This document shows, piece by piece, positions 42,674 through 51,515 of a stretch of DNA of 64,000 nucleotides. The position numbers were made by a program, and so were the translations under genes. Each line of letters begins with the position of its first letter. The stretch's first letter is position 1. Under the pieces are notes generated by a model. That model did not search any database. It had not been told where the DNA came from and saw nothing but the letters and a program-made list of their open reading frames with translations. Origin of the DNA: Brevibacterium atlanticum (GTDB taxonomy: Bacteria > Actinomycetota > Actinomycetes > Actinomycetales > Brevibacteriaceae); NCBI RefSeq assembly GCF_011617245.1, contig NZ_CP050152.1:3400503-3464502 (forward strand), read 5' to 3'.

Positions 42674-44167
42674 CTATGCTTCGACCGGCTCAGCGGGCTT
42701 ATTGAGTCTGCTGTGCTTGCGCGAGTACAGGAAGTACACGGCCAGGCCGATGGCCAGCCACACGAGGAAACGGATCCACGTGTCCATGTTGAGGTTGAGC
42801 ATGAGGTAGAAGCAGATGATCGCGGAGATGATCGGCAGCACCGGGACGAACGGGACCTTGAACGGTCGCTCGAGCTCGGGGCGAGTCCGACGCAGGACGA
42901 TGACGCCGATCGAGACGAGCACGAAGGCCGAGAGCGTACCGATGTTGACGAGCTCGGCGAGCGTGGACAGCGGCACGAACGCGGCGATGATCGCGATGAT
43001 CACGCCTGTGATGATCGTGAACCGGTAGGGTGTGCCGAACTTCGGGTTCGTCTTCGCCAGCCACTGCGGCAGCAGGCCGTCGCGGGCCATCGAGAAGCCC
43101 ACACGCGTCTGCCCCATGAAGAGGATCATGCAGACGACGATGAGGCCGATGCAGGCACCGACCGCGATGAGGCTGCCCATCACGGGCAGACCGACATTGA
43201 CGAACGCCGTCGCCAGCGGGGCGCCGTCCTCGGGGTCGATGTCCTTGTAGTTCTGCATACCCGTGATGACGAGCGAGACGGCGATGTAGAGGCCGGTGAC
43301 GATCGCCAGCGAACCGAAGATGCCGATGGGCAGGTTCTTCTGCGGGTTCTTCGTCTCCTCGGCGGTGGTCGCGACGACGTCGAAGCCGATGAAGGCGAAG
43401 AAGACCATGGCGGCCGCGGCGAAGATGCCGCCGACGCCGAAGACGCTCGGTTCGAGACCGAAGAGTCCCTGCACGATGGGCAGGTGCAGCATCGAGCCGC
43501 CGGTGTCGGCAGGCTCCTCGGCCGGCGGGATGAAGGGCACCCAGTTCGCGACCTTGACGAAGAAGAGACCGACGATGATGACGGCGAGGACGACGAGGAC
43601 CTTGAGGATGGTGACGAAGATGTTGATTCGGCTCGAGAGCTTGATGCCGGTGACGAGCACGACAGTCAGGCCGAGGACGAGGAGGCCCGCGGGCAGATTG
43701 ACCCAGCCGTTCTCAGCTGTCGCGATCGCTTCGGGAATCGCCAGCGGTGTGCCGTCGAGGACGACGGCGAGGTATTGGCTGAATGAGGTCGCCAGTGCAG
43801 CCGAACCGACGGTGAACTCGAGGATGAGGTCCCAGCCGATGATCCAGGCGAGCAGCTCGCCCATCGTGGCGAAGGTGAACGTGTAGGCGCTGCCGGCGAC
43901 CGGGACGGTCGAAGCGAACTCCGCATAGCACAGCGCCGCGAGCCCACAGGCGACGCCGGCGATGAGGAAGGACAGCGCGATGCCGGGTCCGGCGTTCGTC
44001 GCGGCCGCCTGCCCGGTGAGGACGAAGATTCCGGCACCGATGCAGACGCCGACTCCGAAGATGACGAGGTCGAGGGCGCCGAGGTTCTTCTTCAGCTGAT
44101 GTTCGGGGTCTTGGGTGTCACGGATGCTCTGCTCGATGGATTTGGTGCGTTTCCATTCGCCGGCCAT
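42674..44167 (-). CDS. APC-superfamily amino-acid permease
   Basis: 497 residues, about 12 hydrophobic segments, with GVGVCIGAGIFVLTG in segment 1, CYAEFASTVPVAGSAYTFTFATMGE, and FFAFIGFDVVATTAEETKNPQKNLP, placing it with cationic amino-acid transporters. The ATG at 44167 has AAAGGAGGAGTC upstream, an optimal site; extension to 44290 is not supported. TAAACT (minus, 44245-44250) is a probable -10. It is monocistronic and converges on metPS. Confidence 0.9.
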   Translation of the reverse strand: MAGEWKRTKSIEQSIRDTQDPEHQLKKNLGALDLVIFGVGVCIGAGIFVLTGQAAATNAGPGIALSFLIAGVACGLAALCYAEFASTVPVAGSAYTFTFATMGELLAWIIGWDLILEFTVGSAALATSFSQYLAVVLDGTPLAIPEAIATAENGWVNLPAGLLVLGLTVVLVTGIKLSSRINIFVTILKVLVVLAVIIVGLFFVKVANWVPFIPPAEEPADTGGSMLHLPIVQGLFGLEPSVFGVGGIFAAAAMVFFAFIGFDVVATTAEETKNPQKNLPIGIFGSLAIVTGLYIAVSLVITGMQNYKDIDPEDGAPLATAFVNVGLPVMGSLIAVGACIGLIVVCMILFMGQTRVGFSMARDGLLPQWLAKTNPKFGTPYRFTIITGVIIAIIAAFVPLSTLAELVNIGTLSAFVLVSIGVIVLRRTRPELERPFKVPFVPVLPIISAIICFYLMLNLNMDTWIRFLVWLAIGLAVYFLYSRKHSRLNKPAEPVEA

Positions 44168-44541
44168 GACTCCTCCTTTGCAGTGTGGCTGCGTGGCCCT
44201 ATCACCACGGGTGGTCTCCAAGGTGATGCAGACCACTACGGTCGAGTTTACCGACCAATGGTACTTCACATAGTGAGACGCAGGCGACATTTCGGCAACG
44301 ATTCGCCGCGTCCGGCAGGCACCACCGCAGCCTCACCGCCGGGCACGGCCGCGGGCTCCCGCCCGGCGCCGCGAGCAGGGTTCCGCGATGCCCGGACAGC
44401 CGCCGTATCGGCCGTGGTGCGAAGTCAATTCCCGGACCGTGCTGGTCGCCGGGGCACGGCCTCGTTAGGGTGGGGGTTGCACGGACTTTCCGTCGGGCGG
44501 GACCGGCCTCGGTCGACGCCCCTCGAACACTAGGAGCCGCA
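44168..44541. other. divergent intergenic region upstream of the mycothiol dehydrogenase
   Basis: 374 bp. Contains the promoter region of the leftward permease (TAAACT at 44245-44250) and the leader of the rightward dehydrogenase (TAGGGT near 44465, TAGGAGCCGCA before the ATG). The middle part (44300-44450) is GC-rich and I see no gene, repeat or hairpin in it. Confidence 0.5.
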
Positions 44542-45633
44542 ATGCCACAGACCGTCAAGGGCGTCATCTCTCGCAGCAAGGGAGCCCCGGTCGAACTCAC
44601 CGACATCGTCATCCCGGATCCGGGACCGGGCGAGGTCATCGTCGATGTGAAGTCGTGCGGCGTCTGCCACACCGATTTCCACTACCGCGAAGGCGGGATC
44701 AGCGACGACTACCCGTTCCTGCTCGGCCACGAATCCGCCGGAGTCGTCTCCGAGATCGGCGAGGGTGTCACCAACGTCGAGGTCGGAGACTTCGTCATCC
44801 TCAACTGGCGCGCCATCTGCGGAGAGTGTCGCGCATGCAAGCGCGGAGAGCCGTGGTACTGCTTCGCCACGCACAATGCCTCGCAGAAGATGACGCTGCC
44901 CGACGGCACCGAGCTCGAGGCCGCACTCGGCATCGGCTCCTTCGCGGAGAAGACCCTGGTCGCCGCCGGCCAGTGCACGAAGGTCCCCGAATCCGATCCC
45001 GCCGTCGTCGGTCTGCTCGGCTGCGGCATGATGGCCGGCATCGGTGCCGCCATCAACACCGGTGAAGTCACCCGCGGCAAGTCCGTGGCGGTCATCGGTG
45101 CCGGTGGTGTCGGCTGTGCAGCGATCGCCGGTTCGGCTCTCGCCGGGGCCGGAACGATCATTGCGCTCGACATCGACGAGAAGAAGCTCGAATGGGCGAA
45201 GGACCTCGGCGCTACGGACACTGTGAGCACCAAGGGCATGAGCGAGGACGAGGTCGTCGCCGCGATCCAGGAACGCACGGGCGGCTTCGGCGCCGACGTC
45301 GTCATCGACGCCGTCGGACTTCCCGCGACCTGGCGGCAGGCCTTCTACGGTCGCGACCTCGCCGGCACCGTGGTCCTCGTCGGCGTGCCCACACCGGAGA
45401 TGGAGCTGACCGTGCCGCTGCTCGACGTGTTCGGCCGCGGCGGCAGGCTCAAGTCCTCGTGGTACGGCGACTGCCTGCCCGACAGGGATTTCCCGATGCT
45501 CGTCGACCTCTACCAGCAGGGACGATTCCCACTGGAGAAGTTCGTCACCGAACGGATCGGACTCGGCGACGTCGAGGCCGCATTCGAGAAGATGGGCAAG
45601 GGTGAAGTTCTGCGATCGGTGGTGGAGTTCTGA
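44542..45633 (+). CDS. S-(hydroxymethyl)mycothiol dehydrogenase
   Basis: Zinc alcohol dehydrogenase of 363 residues that oxidises formaldehyde bound to mycothiol. Catalytic zinc ligands are in [11 protein letters not shown] and LLGHESAG; structural zinc cysteines are in [15 protein letters not shown]; the NAD site is [10 protein letters not shown]. The [14 protein letters not shown] segment and length match the mycothiol-dependent class rather than the glutathione one. The ATG at 44542 follows TAGGAGCCGCA. The MBL-fold gene overlaps by 1 nt. mshA at 57933-59393 supplies the cofactor pathway. Confidence 0.92.
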   Translation: MPQTVKGVISRSKGAPVELTDIVIPDPGPGEVIVDVKSCGVCHTDFHYREGGISDDYPFLLGHESAGVVSEIGEGVTNVEVGDFVILNWRAICGECRACKRGEPWYCFATHNASQKMTLPDGTELEAALGIGSFAEKTLVAAGQCTKVPESDPAVVGLLGCGMMAGIGAAINTGEVTRGKSVAVIGAGGVGCAAIAGSALAGAGTIIALDIDEKKLEWAKDLGATDTVSTKGMSEDEVVAAIQERTGGFGADVVIDAVGLPATWRQAFYGRDLAGTVVLVGVPTPEMELTVPLLDVFGRGGRLKSSWYGDCLPDRDFPMLVDLYQQGRFPLEKFVTERIGLGDVEAAFEKMGKGEVLRSVVEF

Positions 45634-46304
45634 TGACAGCCATCGAGCATCTCGTCACCTCCGGCACGTTCTCCCTCGACGGTGAGACCCACGATGTCGA
45701 CAACAATGTGTGGATCATCGGCGACGATTCCGAGGTCATCGTCATCGACCCCGCTCACAACATCGATGCCATCGCCGAGGCGGTCGGATCGAGAGAGGTC
45801 AAGGCCGTTCTGCTCACACACGGTCACGATGACCATGTGGGAGTCGTCCGTGACTTCGCGCAGCGGGTGGGCAATCCCACCGTGTACCTCAATCCCGACG
45901 ACTATGTCCTGTGGGACATGACCTATGACAGCTACCGCCCGGACGGGCGGATCGCCGACGGCGATACCTGGTCCGTCGGCGGTGTCCGGCTCAAGGCTCT
46001 GCACACTCCGGGCCACTCCCCCGGTTCCACGTGCTTCTTCGTCGAGACGGGACTGCCGGCACCTGCCACGGCCGGTGCCGGTCGCGCGGTCGGTCCGGTG
46101 CTGTTCTCCGGTGACACGCTGTTCAACGGCGGCCCCGGAGCGACCGGTCGGTCGTATTCGAGCTTCGAAACGATCATCGAGTCGATCCGCGACGTGCTCT
46201 TCGAACTCCCCGACGCGACGGTCGTGCTCACCGGGCACGGCGATGCGACCTCGATCGGAGCCGAACGCCCCTCGCTCGAAGAATGGATCAAACGCGGTCA
46301 CTGA
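45633..46304 (+). CDS. MBL-fold hydrolase paired with the mycothiol dehydrogenase
   Basis: 223 residues with the metallo-beta-lactamase motifs THGHDDH (about 67-73), HTPGHSPGS, FSGDTLF and LTGHGDAT. It overlaps the dehydrogenase stop (TGATG), the standard pairing in mycothiol-using actinobacteria, where it probably hydrolyses S-formylmycothiol to formate and mycothiol. It acts in the cytoplasm. The function follows from the pairing rather than from a residue unique to the substrate. Confidence 0.88.
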   Translation: MTAIEHLVTSGTFSLDGETHDVDNNVWIIGDDSEVIVIDPAHNIDAIAEAVGSREVKAVLLTHGHDDHVGVVRDFAQRVGNPTVYLNPDDYVLWDMTYDSYRPDGRIADGDTWSVGGVRLKALHTPGHSPGSTCFFVETGLPAPATAGAGRAVGPVLFSGDTLFNGGPGATGRSYSSFETIIESIRDVLFELPDATVVLTGHGDATSIGAERPSLEEWIKRGH

Positions 46305-46414
46305 GCCTTCGGTCAGTGATCAGTCTGGCGCAGCATGCGGCCCTCGGTTCGAATGAGCCGGGGGCCGCATCGCGTCCGGCACACCCGGCGGCCAGTGTCT
46401 CCGACGCCGACGGC

Positions 46415-46420
46415 TAGACT
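46415..46420 (+). promoter_or_regulatory. -10 box of the leaderless APC permease gene
   Basis: TAGACT, 7 nt before the GTG at 46428. Confidence 0.55.
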
Positions 46421-46427
46421 CGACGCC

Positions 46428-47846
46428 GTGCCTGATTCGAACTCACAGCAGCCCTCCGACGCGCCATCCGCCTCGGCTCGCGGCGCTTCCGACACCTCCG
46501 CAGACGCCACCGGCCTCAAGGTGGGGATGAAGCCCCGCCACCTGGTGATGATGAGCCTGGGCTCGGCGATCGGCGCCGGCCTCTTCGTCGGTTCCGGTGC
46601 CGGCGTGCAGGCGGCCGGCCCAGCTGTCCTCGTGTCCTATGTCGTCGCCGGCCTCATCGTCATCTTCGTCATGCGGGCCCTCGGCGAACTCGTCGCCGCG
46701 GATCCGAACCCCGGAGCGTTCTCGCACTACGCGGGCAAGGCGATGGGACCTGCCGCCGCTTTCGCCGTCGGTGCCCTGTGGTGGGTGCAGCTGTGCCTCG
46801 TCGTCGCTGCCGAGGCCACCGCTGCCGCGCAGATCGCCGCAGCCTACGTACCCGCGATCCCGCAGTGGGTCATCGCCCTGGCGATCATGCTCGTCTTCAC
46901 TGCCATCAACCTCACCACCTCAGGCAGCTTCGGTGAGTTCGAGTTCTGGTTCTCACTGCTCAAGGTCGCCTTCGTCGTGCTCTTCCTCGTGCTCGGCATT
47001 GCGTACCTCCTCGGCTGGACTCCGGCCGATCCGCCCACGCAGATCTTCACCGATGGGTTCATGCCCACCGGGATCTCGGGCATCGCCGCGGGCCTGCTCG
47101 TCGTCGCATTCGCCTTCGGCGGCATCGAGATCGTCGCGGTCGCCGCCGCCGAGACCGCGAACCCCGAGCGCAGCGTGAGCCAGGCGATCAGGACCATCGT
47201 GTGGCGCATCCTCTTCCTCTACATCGGATCCGTGGCGATCATCGTCCTCGTTCTGCCATGGACCGACGACCGCCTCGCTGAATCGCCGTTCGTGGCCGTG
47301 CTGGAGACCGCGGGCCTGCCGTTCATCGCGTCCCTGCTCGCCGCAGTCATCGTCATCGCCCTGCTGTCGTCGATGAACGCGAACATCTACGGCGCCTCCC
47401 GGATGGCGTTCTCGATGTCGCAGCGATCCATGCTGCCGCGCGGGCTCGGCCGGACGACCCGCCGCGGCGTGCCTGTGCCCGCGGTGCTGGCCACTTCGGC
47501 GTTCGGCTTCGTGGCCGTCGCACTCAACTACTTCTGGGCCGCCGAGGTGCTCGGAGTCCTGCTCAACATCGTCGGTTCGACGCTCATCGTCACGTGGGTC
47601 GCGACATTGGTCTCGCAGATCGTGCTCCGTCGTCGCGCCGAGGCGGCCGGGGACTCCCTGCCGCTGCGGATGTGGGGCTACCCGTGGCTGTCGTATCTCA
47701 CGCTCGCGGGCATCGCCGTGATCATCGGTCTCGGTCTCACCGTCGCATCCGTGCGCTTCCAGATCATCGGGACGCTCATCTTCGTTCTCGCGCTCTACCT
47801 CGTCGGCCTCATCGTCACGAAGCGCCACCCCGACGCGAAGGTCTGA
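46428..47846 (+). CDS. amino-acid permease of the AAT/GABA-permease type
   Basis: 472 residues, about 12 hydrophobic segments after a 35-residue Ser/Ala-rich tail. KPRHLVMMSLGSAIGAGLFVGSG is the segment 1 signature of the AAT family (GabP, CycA, AnsP); RALGELVAADPNPGAFSHYAGKAMG and FAFGGIEIVAVAAAETANPERS follow. The GTG start is set by TAGACT 7 nt upstream. The stop codon opens an array of 10-bp repeats. The substrate is not resolved. Confidence 0.9.
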   Translation: MPDSNSQQPSDAPSASARGASDTSADATGLKVGMKPRHLVMMSLGSAIGAGLFVGSGAGVQAAGPAVLVSYVVAGLIVIFVMRALGELVAADPNPGAFSHYAGKAMGPAAAFAVGALWWVQLCLVVAAEATAAAQIAAAYVPAIPQWVIALAIMLVFTAINLTTSGSFGEFEFWFSLLKVAFVVLFLVLGIAYLLGWTPADPPTQIFTDGFMPTGISGIAAGLLVVAFAFGGIEIVAVAAAETANPERSVSQAIRTIVWRILFLYIGSVAIIVLVLPWTDDRLAESPFVAVLETAGLPFIASLLAAVIVIALLSSMNANIYGASRMAFSMSQRSMLPRGLGRTTRRGVPVPAVLATSAFGFVAVALNYFWAAEVLGVLLNIVGSTLIVTWVATLVSQIVLRRRAEAAGDSLPLRMWGYPWLSYLTLAGIAVIIGLGLTVASVRFQIIGTLIFVLALYLVGLIVTKRHPDAKV

Positions 47847-47942
47847 GCCCGACCGAATCGAACGGAATCAGGTGAATCGAACTGAGGCAGGCTGAGTCCT
47901 ACTGAGTCAGACCGAATCGGGCTGAGCCGCGCTGAGCTCGTC
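47843..47942. repeat. ten-copy 10-bp tandem repeat beginning at a stop codon
   Basis: From the last codons of the permease the DNA runs in ten degenerate decamers, such as CTGAGCCCGA, CCGAATCGAA, TGAGTCAGAC and TGAGCCGCGC, with CTGA or CCGA recurring every 10 bp until just before the convergent PanE-like stop. Periodicity equals one helical turn. Confidence 0.7.
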
Positions 47943-47945
47943 ACT

Positions 47946-49022
47946 TCAGCCGATCGCACCTGCGGCTGAGGCGTCGAGGGCAGCGATCTGCTCGCGCAGA
48001 GCTGTCGGTGCCGTGGCAGCCGCCGCCCAACCGGTGAGCATGTCCCGGGTCTGCCCGACGTGACGGCCGAAGTGACGACCCGCATAGCTGGTGACGTCGA
48101 TGGGCAGCAGGGTCTCCATCGTCCCGAGCACCGCCCGAGCAAGCGGCACCGATACAGCCCGAGCGACACCTGCGGACGTGGGAACGGGCAGGCCGCTGCG
48201 TGCCCGCACCGCCTCGGCGGCTGCTCTCGCCGGTCGATCGAGGTGCGACGTCAGCTGGGCCCAATTCCCGTCGCCGATAGTGAGTTCCGCGACGTAGGGG
48301 ATGAACACCGTCGGCGGCAGCGCGATCACGGCGTGCGGCACGGGCATGACGAGCCGGCCGAGCCCATGAGCCAAGTGCGTGACCGTCTCGCGCCGCCCGT
48401 TGATGAGGAACCTCGGCGCTCCAGGCGGTGCCCAATAACGCACCTCTCGCCCGGTCTCGACCTCACCGTCGGCGACGCGTTCGGATACGAACGCGGGACC
48501 GAAGACGACCACCTCGGCGTCGGGGAACTGCGTCCTCGCACGATCCAGGTCCCCGTCGACCTGGCTGGTGATCGCAATGACGGGCGCACGGGTCGTCCGA
48601 ATCGCCGAGGCGACCGTCGGGTCGAGGTCGCCCGGACGGGTGGAGAGGACGATGAGGTCCCACCGCCCGGCCTCCCGCGCCCCCACCCAGTCGGTGACCG
48701 TCACCCGCCTCGTCGACGCCACTTCCGTCACCGACCATCCGCGTGCAGCTTGGCCGGAGACTTCGGTGTCAGCGGGTGCACCGGACCACGAACCGGAGGC
48801 GTCGTCGATGTCGTCGCCGAGGTCACCGTCGCGGGGTCCGCGCCCAGCCGGCCCAACCGGGCACTGGGTACCGCTCGAATCGAGTACGCTCACCCGTCGC
48901 GGATAGACCGCTCGCGGCCTCGGTGCAGGAGTACGGGACACGACGGCGACGTGGTGGTCGTCGGTGAAGAGTGCGGCTCCGGCGATGCCGATGGCGCCGG
49001 CTCCTTGGAAGAGGACTCTCAT
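47946..49022 (-). CDS. ketopantoate-reductase-like (ApbA/PanE family) dehydrogenase
   Basis: 358 residues. The N-terminal Rossmann motif is FQGAGAIGIAGA; a Gly/Asp-rich insert (about 45-100) interrupts the fold; then WDLIVLSTRPGDL, the C-terminal helical domain with FIPYVAELTIGDGNW, and a low-complexity Ala tail. Family members reduce 2-dehydropantoate with NADPH, but the conserved Lys and Glu of true PanE are not evident, so the substrate may differ. The ATG at 49022 follows AGGTGGACG. It lies 28 bp after the ispD remnant on the same strand. Confidence 0.75.
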   Translation of the reverse strand: MRVLFQGAGAIGIAGAALFTDDHHVAVVSRTPAPRPRAVYPRRVSVLDSSGTQCPVGPAGRGPRDGDLGDDIDDASGSWSGAPADTEVSGQAARGWSVTEVASTRRVTVTDWVGAREAGRWDLIVLSTRPGDLDPTVASAIRTTRAPVIAITSQVDGDLDRARTQFPDAEVVVFGPAFVSERVADGEVETGREVRYWAPPGAPRFLINGRRETVTHLAHGLGRLVMPVPHAVIALPPTVFIPYVAELTIGDGNWAQLTSHLDRPARAAAEAVRARSGLPVPTSAGVARAVSVPLARAVLGTMETLLPIDVTSYAGRHFGRHVGQTRDMLTGWAAAATAPTALREQIAALDASAAGAIG

Positions 49023-49050
49023 CGTCCACCTGCCTCTCTGATCGGGGCGC

Positions 49051-49897
49051 TCAGCCGGGATGGCTCAGCACGAGCCCCTCGGCGCCCGTCTCTCGGTTCG
49101 GGTACACGAGGGCGTCGGCGATTTCAGCGAACCCCTCGTCGGATTCGGCGACCCCGGCGGGCGCAGCATCGTCGGCCACGCCGACCACATGATGGTCGTA
49201 AGCGCGCAGCAGAGTCTCGGTGCGGAACCCCTGCGGGGCCTGAACCCGTCGCAGGTGTGCCCGATCGAGGTCTCCCCGCACCAGTGCGTGGGGCCCGAAG
49301 GTGCCCATAGACATTGCCGGAACCGAATTGTTTGGTCGATCCACCGCGGTCTGAGGCGTCAGAATCACGGTGGATCGACCAAACGCTCACGTCCGAAGTG
49401 AGAGCCGCACGCGCTTCGGCGCCCCCGCTTGGGTCTGATTCCGTCGCGGGGTGAACACCTGCCCGCCGGACAGGATCGGCCATGGGCGGAACGGGAACAA
49501 CCGCCTCGGCGCCGGAGAGCAGCGCTGCATGCACGCGACGGAACACATCGGGCGGGGTCAGACACCCCGCCGCGTCATGGACGAGCACGAGGTCGGCAGC
49601 GCCGATATGTTTCAAGGCGAGTTGCGCCGACACGGTACGGCCTTTTCCGCCTGCTACGGCTGTGATTGGAATATCGGAATTCATCCGCGCAATTACCGAG
49701 ACGATTCCCTCTCGTGCGCGCAAAAGAAAATCCTCGGGAGTCGCCACCACGACTGTGGTGGCGACTCCCGAGGAGATGATCGTCGCGAGAGTGCGGGCCA
49801 ACACGCTCCGCATGTGCAGCCGAACGACAGCCTTCGGCTCCCCGCCGCGAAGACGAGCTCCCGACCCTGCGGCCGGGATGGTGACACAAGTGATCAG
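49051..49897 (-). pseudogene. ispD: ispD-like gene broken by a 61-bp palindromic element
   Basis: The first part (from about 49897 to 49388) encodes an IspD N-terminus: IPAAGSGARLRGGEPKAV, GGKGRTVSAQLAL, DLVLVHDAAG, VVPVPPMADPVRR. The second part, in another frame (about 49326 to 49051), resumes with LRRVQAPQGFRTETLLRAYDH. Between them lies the element at 49327-49387, and deleting 61 nt joins the frames. Other damage: no ATG, GTG or TTG start in frame (the first codon after carD is CTG overlapping its TGA), VHDAARP changed to VHDAAGC, and no C-terminal KITTP-type segment with the catalytic Lys. IspD makes CDP-methylerythritol; another copy must exist if the MEP pathway is used. Confidence 0.8.
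49327..49387 (+). repeat. 61-bp palindromic element, copy B, inside ispD
   Basis: ATTGTTTGGTCGATCCACCG at one end and CGGTGGATCGACCAAAC near the other. The reverse complement of copy A (1091-1151) aligns over the full length without gaps. The right end reads GCT instead of AAT, so the exact border is uncertain by about 3 nt. Confidence 0.85.
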
Positions 49898-50376
49898 GAT
49901 GCGAGCACTTCGTCCAGCAGGGCCTCTGCCTCGGACTCTTCCTTCTTCTCGGCCAGCGCGAGCTCGGAGACGAGGATCTGACGGGCCTTGGAGAGCATGC
50001 GCTTCTCTCCGGTCGACAGGCCGCGATCCTGCTCGCGGCGCCAGAGGTCGCGGACGACCTCGGCGACCTTGATGACGTCGCCGGACTGCAGCTTCTCAAG
50101 ATTGGCCTTGTAGCGGCGGGACCAGTTGGCGGGCTCCTCGACAAATTCCGCGCGGAGGACGTTGAAGACCTTTTCCACGCCTTCCTCACCGACGACATCT
50201 CGCACACCGACGAGATCGCAGTTCTCGGCCGGCACCTCGATCACGAGATCGCCGTGGGCGACCTGGAGCTTGAGATACAGTTTCTCCTCACCCTTGATGG
50301 ATCGCTTCTTGATTTCTTGGATTGTCGCTGCACCGTGATGTGGATAGACAACAGTGTCGCCGACCTGGAAACTCAT
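49894..50376 (-). CDS. carD: CarD-family transcriptional regulator
   Basis: RNA-polymerase-binding activator that stabilises open complexes at rRNA and many other promoters. The 160 residues start [21 protein letters not shown], the Tudor-like polymerase-interacting domain, followed by the helical DNA-binding domain with [18 protein letters not shown] and RRE; length and sequence are typical of mycobacterial CarD. The ATG at 50376 has GAAGAGAAT upstream, and TAAACT (50407-50412, minus) is the probable -10. The ispD remnant follows directly. Confidence 0.97.
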   Translation of the reverse strand: MSFQVGDTVVYPHHGAATIQEIKKRSIKGEEKLYLKLQVAHGDLVIEVPAENCDLVGVRDVVGEEGVEKVFNVLRAEFVEEPANWSRRYKANLEKLQSGDVIKVAEVVRDLWRREQDRGLSTGEKRMLSKARQILVSELALAEKKEESEAEALLDEVLAS

Positions 50377-50785
50377 ATTCTCTTCAAACCCCTTTCGCGG
50401 AATCCCAGTTTACCATGAGGCGCGCCACAGAAATCACTCAGAGTAATGAATCTTCATGCTAGGCTCCGCGCCTCATGATCGGCCGAGGGAGCCGCTCAAC
50501 CGCCTCGCCAGCGGGGATGTCGGCATCGGGCACCCTGCCGTCGGCGCGGGATCCGTCGATGATCTCCCCCGCCCGTGATGAGGAATGAACTTCCCATGAA
50601 CTCACGACACGCGCGACCCTGGACAAGCTTCCGAGCGACACCCAGAGCCACCCGAGCACCACCGACCACTCCCCGTCCATGGCCACCGTTCGCGGACTTC
50701 GTCTGCAGATCGGACCCGGTTCTACAGCAGGTCAAAAAGCGGGTAGTATACAGACTGATCTTGTATTGCCACTTCAAGGAGCATA
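50377..50785. other. divergent intergenic region between carD and the lipoprotein gene
   Basis: 409 bp. carD has a -10 TAAACT (minus, 50407-50412). The lipoprotein gene has TAGTAT near 50744 with TTCTAC 18 bp upstream, and AAGGAG before its ATG. The intervening 50460-50710 shows no convincing gene; short frames there lack ribosome binding sites and family features. Confidence 0.5.
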
Positions 50786-51388
50786 ATGAAACGGCACAAC
50801 CGCGCGGCGCTCGCCGTTGCCGCACTCGCTCTCGTTATCCCCGTCAGCGGATGTGCAAGCCTGCTGTCTCCCCACCAGACCGCCGAATACCACTACAACG
50901 GCGGCGACGGCGCCTCGGGCACGGTCGGTGATGTCGAGGTCCGCGGACTGATGCTCATTATGGACGAGAAGGGCGAAGGCCCGGCGCAGCTGTTCTTCAC
51001 CCTCCTCAACAAGGGCGACTCCACCGCCGATGTGACCATCGAGGCCTCGGGCACCACAGTGGACGAATCCGTCAAGGCGGGCGAGGCCTTCGTCCAGGAT
51101 CCGAAGAGTCCCGAGACCACATCCAAGGACGTCGTCACGGTCGATAAGCTCGACGCTCAGCCGGGCGACCTCGTCGACATCACCGTCACGGTCGGCGGCG
51201 AAGAGAAGACGATCCGCACCCAGGTGCTCTCGGACTCCCTGCCCTACTACGAGGAGTATGTGCCGACCGAGTCGCCCTCGAGCGTCCCCAGCGACGATGC
51301 CACGTCCTCCGATGAGGCCACCTCGACCGACGATGCCACGTCGTCCGACGAGGCCACCTCGACCGACGACGCAACGGCCAACGGCTGA
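50786..51388 (+). CDS. lipoprotein with acidic repeat tail
   Basis: 200 residues: a lipoprotein signal peptide with lipobox VSGC (Cys 23), then a beta-rich exported domain (about 35-155, with GTVGDVEVRGLMLIMDEKGEGPAQLFFTL in part) and a low-complexity tail of DDATSSDEATST-type repeats (about 168-197). In other actinobacteria a similar DUF461-like lipoprotein lies between carD and the phosphate two-component genes. It is anchored outside the membrane; the function is unknown. The ATG at 50786 has CAAGGAGCATA upstream. Confidence 0.87.
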   Translation: MKRHNRAALAVAALALVIPVSGCASLLSPHQTAEYHYNGGDGASGTVGDVEVRGLMLIMDEKGEGPAQLFFTLLNKGDSTADVTIEASGTTVDESVKAGEAFVQDPKSPETTSKDVVTVDKLDAQPGDLVDITVTVGGEEKTIRTQVLSDSLPYYEEYVPTESPSSVPSDDATSSDEATSTDDATSSDEATSTDDATANG

Positions 51389-51447
51389 TCACACGGTCGC
51401 CTGCCGAAGCAGACGGTCAGCCGGAACAGGTAAACTTCCGGAACAGA

Positions 51448-51486
51448 CGAAAGGAGCCGCTCACATCATGTGAGCGGCTCCTTTCG
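51448..51486. terminator. bidirectional terminator between the lipoprotein gene and regX3
   Basis: CGAAAGGAGCCGCTCACAT and its exact reverse complement (19 bp) around one base. The gene on each side ends toward it; AAAGG/CCTTT at the base gives a T-run on each strand. Confidence 0.88.
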
Positions 51487-51515
51487 CATTCACTGTCGGA
51501 TCAGGCGTCTGCCTC

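Noticed and set aside
42641-43786. A 381-codon acidic frame opposite the APC permease
   Set aside because: Antisense to a gene with strong APC motifs and an optimal ribosome binding site; the Asp/Glu/Arg composition is a mirror effect of hydrophobic codons.
50496-50931. Short frames between carD and the lipoprotein gene
   Set aside because: No ribosome binding site, no family features, and they overlap the two promoters.
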